Below the pieces are notes generated by a model. That model did no database searches. It was not told where the DNA came from and saw only the letters and a list, made by a program, of their open reading frames with translations. DNA of 18,464 bases, from positions 1 through 18,464 of the forward strand of contig CAJKZK010000026.1 in the NCBI GenBank assembly GCA_905204225.1. The letters run 5' to 3'. The stretch is from an uncultured Bacillota bacterium (GTDB taxonomy: Bacteria > Bacillota_I > Bacilli_A > RFN20 > CAG-449). Numbering within the stretch: position 1 is the first letter of the stretch; each line of letters begins with the position of its first letter. Of the stretch, positions 15,575 through 18,464 are shown one piece after another. Position numbers and translations under genes: made by a program.

Positions 15575-15597
15575 AAGTCTACTTCGGTAGACTTTTT
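15575..15597 (+). terminator. UUCG-tetraloop terminator after the GerE-like gene
   Basis: AAGTCTAC (15575-15582) pairs with GTAGACTT (15587-15594) around TTCG, an exceptionally stable C(UUCG)G loop, followed by a T-run to 15597. It separates the HTH gene from the racemase, so the latter needs its own promoter or read-through. Confidence 0.92.
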
Positions 15598-15633
15598 ATG
15601 TATAATATTAATTTTTTAATCATAAATTATAAT

Positions 15634-16284
15634 ATGAAAATAATGCTATTTGATTCAGGTATTGGTTTAATTCCGTTTATTAAAGAAATAATATATTTAA
15701 ATAAAAATAATGAATATTATTTGTTTATGGATCATGAATTTTTTCCTTATGGAAATAAAAATGAAAAACAATTATTTAAAAGATTAAAATATTTATTAAA
15801 TAAATTTGAAACATTAAATATTGATTATTTATATATTTGTTGTAATACTATGTCTAATATTTATCTTCATCATAAAATAAAAACAAATTATAAAATAAAA
15901 ACTATTTTTGAATTAAATTATCAACATTTAAATAATAAAAATATCTTAGTTACGCCTAGTTTAAAAAAATATTATTCTGATGATGAAAGATTTATTTCTT
16001 GTTCTTTAGCGCCTTTAATTGAAAAATTTGATACAAGAAATATAATTTTAGAAATTAAGAAATTATCTAGTAGTAAAAAGGTAATATTAGGATGTACTCA
16101 TTTTCCTTTAATTAAATATTTGTTTAATCATTATGCTTCTTTTGAAGTTGTATCATATGAAAATGAATTTGTTAAAAAATTTCCTACTGGAAAAATAATG
16201 AAATTTTATGGCCGAGAATATGAAATATTAATGATTAAGAAATTTTTTTATGATTTAAGCATATCTTTTTATGATTTAGCATAA
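15634..16284 (+). CDS. murI: Compact glutamate racemase
   Basis: It makes D-glutamate for peptidoglycan by interconverting L- and D-glutamate. Numbered from 15634: DSGIG (6-10) carries the conserved Asp/Ser pair, FFPYGNK matches the substrate-contact P-Y-G, CCNTMSN holds the first catalytic cysteine C70, and LGCTHFP the second, C154. At 216 aa it is clearly shorter than typical MurI/RacE (about 255-285), with shortened loops between the two cysteine motifs, and the usual DSGxGG reads DSGIGL. Start 15634 gives the normal MKIxxFDSG beginning; the in-frame ATG at 15598 abuts the terminator T-run and has no ribosome binding site. No good SD is seen for 15634 either. It lies between GerE-like and GerM-like genes as racE does in Bacillus. 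Confidence 0.8.
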   Translation: MKIMLFDSGIGLIPFIKEIIYLNKNNEYYLFMDHEFFPYGNKNEKQLFKRLKYLLNKFETLNIDYLYICCNTMSNIYLHHKIKTNYKIKTIFELNYQHLNNKNILVTPSLKKYYSDDERFISCSLAPLIEKFDTRNIILEIKKLSSSKKVILGCTHFPLIKYLFNHYASFEVVSYENEFVKKFPTGKIMKFYGREYEILMIKKFFYDLSISFYDLA

Positions 16285-16305
16285 TCTTATTTTGGAGTGA
16301 GATAT

Positions 16306-17403
16306 ATGAACATTTTTAAAAGAAAAAATAAAAAAGATGAATTAAAAAACAAAGATCCAATTAGTTATATTAAAAAAGAAAAAAATAAACATTTTTTTAT
16401 CACTACATCTTTTAATATACCAAAATTTAATTTTTCTAAGAAACAAAAGAAGATTATTAAAATTACATCATTAGTAGCTTTGCCTATTTTAGCAATATCA
16501 TTAGGCACTACTCTAGGTATTATAACTAGTATTAATCAAAATAATGATATCGTTAATGATGTTATAATAAATAATAACGTTTCTAAAAGAAGAGTATATT
16601 TAATATCGAATGATTTATATACTATTCCTTTAACTGTTAATTTAGAAAAGAAAAATGAAATTCATGAAGAAATGCTAGATGTTATAAATCTTTTAAAAGT
16701 ATCTTCAAAAGCATGTAATGAATATATGCATGGTTTTATTAAAGATGATGCTAGAGTAAATTCTTTTATAACGAATGAAGATAATAATTTAACTATAGAT
16801 TTTTCAAAAGATTTTTTAACTGAAGATAATATTAATTCTTCTTTAAAGTATGATGCATTAGTTTCAACATTATTACAATTTGATAACCTTAATAGTGTTT
16901 CTTTATCTTGTGAAGGTGAATTAATAAAAGAAAATATTAATAAACCTCAATTAAATGTTGTAATGGATAATTCTTCTTTAGTAGAAAATAAAGAATTAAT
17001 AACAATTTTTTATCAAAGAAGTTACGATCAAAATAATAAATATCTTGTTCCTGTTAGTGTTTATTCTAGTATTGGTGAAAGTTATAATATTACATTTGTA
17101 AATAGTTTAAATAAATTATTACCATCAAAATATATGTTAAATAATTTAGATATTTATAATGAAATTAACAAAAATCAACAAGTAAATGAGGAATTCAATT
17201 TAAATGTAAATAAAACAGCATTAATTGATGAAGAAACAGTTAATAAAGAATTGTATGAAATAATAATGTTATCTTTAGATTTAATGAATAAAGAAACAAA
17301 AGTTAATTTCGTTTTAGAAGGTGAAACTTTAATGGTAGAAGGTATATATCAAGAAGAAGATATTGCAGTTAGTAATATAGATTATAATGAGATAAAATTA
17401 TAA
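16306..17403 (+). CDS. Membrane-anchored protein with two GerMN domains (GerM-like)
   Basis: A 365-aa protein with a basic cytoplasmic N-terminus (about 1-48), one membrane helix (about 50-72) and an extracytoplasmic part. Two GerMN ('germane') domains are visible: about 93-215, starting RRVYLISNDLYTIPLTV and ending in SVSLSCEGE, and about 228-350, starting ITIFYQRSYDQNNKYLVPV and ending in VNFVLEGE. Two GerMN domains is the layout of Bacillus GerM, a lipoprotein needed for sporulation and germination; here a transmembrane helix replaces the lipobox. GGAG (16294-16297) is 8 bases from the ATG at 16306; the GTG at 16297 overlaps that site and is rejected. It follows the racemase by 21 bases and is probably co-transcribed with it. 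Confidence 0.8.
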   Translation: MNIFKRKNKKDELKNKDPISYIKKEKNKHFFITTSFNIPKFNFSKKQKKIIKITSLVALPILAISLGTTLGIITSINQNNDIVNDVIINNNVSKRRVYLISNDLYTIPLTVNLEKKNEIHEEMLDVINLLKVSSKACNEYMHGFIKDDARVNSFITNEDNNLTIDFSKDFLTEDNINSSLKYDALVSTLLQFDNLNSVSLSCEGELIKENINKPQLNVVMDNSSLVENKELITIFYQRSYDQNNKYLVPVSVYSSIGESYNITFVNSLNKLLPSKYMLNNLDIYNEINKNQQVNEEFNLNVNKTALIDEETVNKELYEIIMLSLDLMNKETKVNFVLEGETLMVEGIYQEEDIAVSNIDYNEIKL

Positions 17404-17429
17404 ATTTATTTCTATATTTAAAAAAAGAG

Positions 17430-17435
17430 TATAAT
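17430..17435 (+). promoter_or_regulatory. Probable -10 element of the hydrolase gene
   Basis: A perfect TATAAT, 23 bases before the ATG, with only a poor -35 upstream (TTTATT, 17405-17410). Transcription would start near 17442, just before AAGGTGG (17447-17453). Confidence 0.4.
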
Positions 17436-17457
17436 ATAAAATTGTTAAGGTGGAATT

Positions 17458-18309
17458 ATGAAAAAAATTTTATATTATACTTTTTTATTTTTATTTGTAA
17501 GTTGTTCTAATATTAATTCTAGTAATGTTATATCAAGTTCATTAAATAATATAAGCGAAGAATCTTCTATTAACAATGAAATTAAAATTGAAGAATTATA
17601 TACACATAATAATAATTTAAAAATATATGGTAAATTATATATTCCTTCAATAAAAAAAGAAAAATATCCTTTAGTTATTTTATCTCATAGTGCTTTTTTA
17701 ACTAATTCTTCCTTGAAATCTTATGCTTATCAATTTGCTAAAAGAGGATTTTTAGCGTATGCTTTTGATTTTTGTGGAGGTAGTTCATCATCTAAAAGTG
17801 ATGGAAATATGAAAAAAATGACTATTTTTACAGAAGTAAATGATTTAAAAGCAGTAATTAATGATTTAAAAAATAGAAATAATGTTGATCAAAATAATAT
17901 TTTATTATTTGGTACTAGTCAAGGTGGCTTAGTATCAAGTTTAGTCGCTAATGATTATAATGATATAATTAATAAATTAATATTATTATACCCGGCATTT
18001 AATATACCTGATCAAGCTAAAAATTATTCATCTACTCCATTTAATCCTTTTGGAGATGATTTTATTAATACATTAATTAATTATGATCCATTTGAACATA
18101 TTGATAATTTTAAAAAAGATGTAATTATTTTTCATGGTACAAATGATACGACTGTTGATATTTCTTATTCAATTAAAGCTAGTGAAATATATTCTTCTTG
18201 TTCTTTAATAAAAATTGATAATGCTGGGCATGGATTTAATAATGATAATTTTAGTTTTGTAGGGAATTATGATAATATTGTTTGGGAAAATTTAGATACA
18301 TTTTTATAA
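17458..18309 (+). CDS. Lipoprotein alpha/beta hydrolase (esterase/peptidase-like)
   Basis: A 283-aa surface lipoprotein: a short signal with LFVSC (Cys16), a Ser/Asn-rich tether to about residue 40, then an alpha/beta-hydrolase fold. The strand-turn PLVILSHSAF supplies the oxyanion region, GTSQGG the nucleophile S154, GTNDTTV the acid D230 and AGHGF the base H258, so the triad is complete and correctly ordered. It resembles the dienelactone-hydrolase/BAAT-like esterases of the outer cell surface; removal of acyl groups from glycans or small esters is plausible, but the substrate cannot be read. AAGGTGG (17447-17453) is the ribosome binding site. It probably has its own promoter and no obvious hairpin terminator follows it. 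Confidence 0.85.
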   Translation: MKKILYYTFLFLFVSCSNINSSNVISSSLNNISEESSINNEIKIEELYTHNNNLKIYGKLYIPSIKKEKYPLVILSHSAFLTNSSLKSYAYQFAKRGFLAYAFDFCGGSSSSKSDGNMKKMTIFTEVNDLKAVINDLKNRNNVDQNNILLFGTSQGGLVSSLVANDYNDIINKLILLYPAFNIPDQAKNYSSTPFNPFGDDFINTLINYDPFEHIDNFKKDVIIFHGTNDTTVDISYSIKASEIYSSCSLIKIDNAGHGFNNDNFSFVGNYDNIVWENLDTFL

Positions 18310-18386
18310 TAAAGAATTTTAAATAATAAATTTTATTTTATTAAAACATAATAGTTTACAAATTTAAAAATAATTTAAAAATAATA

Positions 18387-18415
18387 TTGATTTTTTAATT
18401 GAAACATACTATTAT
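18387..18415 (+). promoter_or_regulatory. Promoter of the tRNA gene
   Basis: TTGATT (18387-18392) and TATTAT (18410-18415) are 17 bp apart; an alternative -10 TATAAT overlaps at 18413-18418. The spacing places transcription start a few bases before the tRNA 5' end. Confidence 0.55.
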
Positions 18416-18428
18416 AATAAAGCGTGCT

Positions 18429-18464
18429 GGCCCAGTAGCTCAGTTGGATAGAGCAACCGCCTTC
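18429..18464 (+). tRNA. tRNA 5' half, probably tRNA-Arg(UCU), cut by the window edge
   Basis: The sequence fits tRNA positions 1-35 exactly: acceptor strand GGCCCAG, T8-A9, D-stem GCTC...GAGC with the AGTTGGATA loop, anticodon-stem strand ACCGC, then C32-T33-T34-C35. The window ends after the second anticodon base, so the anticodon is TCN. TCT (Arg) is most likely because the GAGCAACCGCCTTC segment is typical of Firmicutes tRNA-Arg(UCU); Gly(UCC) cannot be excluded formally. Confidence 0.9.

Noticed and set aside
16297..16305. GTG start for the GerM-like protein
   Set aside because: The GTG is part of the GGAGTGAG ribosome binding site that correctly serves the ATG at 16306.
18310..18386. 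AT-only imperfect inverted repeat after the hydrolase gene as a terminator
   Set aside because: The pairing is only A-T with mismatches and no clean T-run; sequences like this are expected by chance at this base composition.
1..18464. CRISPR array, insertion sequence, integrase or prophage
   Set aside because: No regularly spaced repeats, transposase or integrase motifs, or terminal inverted repeats were seen, and gene orientation and composition are uniform.

Overview
The window is very AT-rich and every gene lies on the + strand. Fourteen complete genes and one partial gene are visible, and all of them end in TAA. Trp is written TGG and no gene is interrupted by TGA, so the standard bacterial code applies. 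Several genes have clear AGGAG-type ribosome binding sites, three secreted proteins are lipoproteins, and the regulators are of the LytTR and GerE types. A gerE-racE-gerM gene order like that of Bacillus is present. Together this suggests a low-GC, Gram-positive-type Bacilli or Erysipelotrichia relative, probably an uncultured gut commensal that feeds on glycans. The placement is inference; no rRNA or ribosomal marker gene is present.

Layout. (1) 2-67 is the tail of an unknown upstream gene. (2) 79-2141 is an AgrA/AgrC-like two-component system: a LytTR response regulator and a GHKL histidine kinase overlapping by one base. (3) 2141-2171 carries two near-identical 10-mers spaced 21 bp apart, the geometry of a LytTR binding site, directly in front of the next operon. 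(4) 2231-9620 is that operon: an Ig/carbohydrate-binding-like lipoprotein, a circularly permuted GH3 glycosidase anchored by two membrane helices, a 38-codon small protein and a secreted protein with three tandem repeats. It ends at a strong terminator (9628-9652). (5) 9742-10941 is a galactokinase-family gene with its own promoter and terminator. (6) 10990-11224 is a regulatory region with a good cre-like (CcpA/LacI-type) operator and two perfect inverted repeats. (7) 11225-15293 is a second operon: a cytoplasmic GH3 beta-glucosidase, a coiled-coil/GtrA-like membrane protein and a lipoprotein with two carboxypeptidase-regulatory-like domains, followed by a terminator. (8) 15369-17403 holds a stand-alone GerE/LuxR helix-turn-helix protein, a compact glutamate racemase and a membrane-anchored protein with two GerMN domains. 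(9) 17458-18309 is a lipoprotein alpha/beta hydrolase. (10) The 5' half of a tRNA, probably Arg(UCU), runs off the right edge.

How it fits together. The first half looks like a surface glycan module switched on by an adjacent two-component system: the lipoprotein and the repeat protein could bind substrate, the outward-facing permuted GH3 could cleave glycosides, and released sugars could be handled inside by the galactokinase-family enzyme and the second, probably carbon-catabolite-controlled, GH3. The last part is a cell-envelope housekeeping block whose order echoes the sporulation/germination neighbourhood of Bacillus. The most notable points are the LytTR-type repeat, the untracked 38-aa protein, the membrane-bridging permuted GH3 and the gerE-racE-gerM order.
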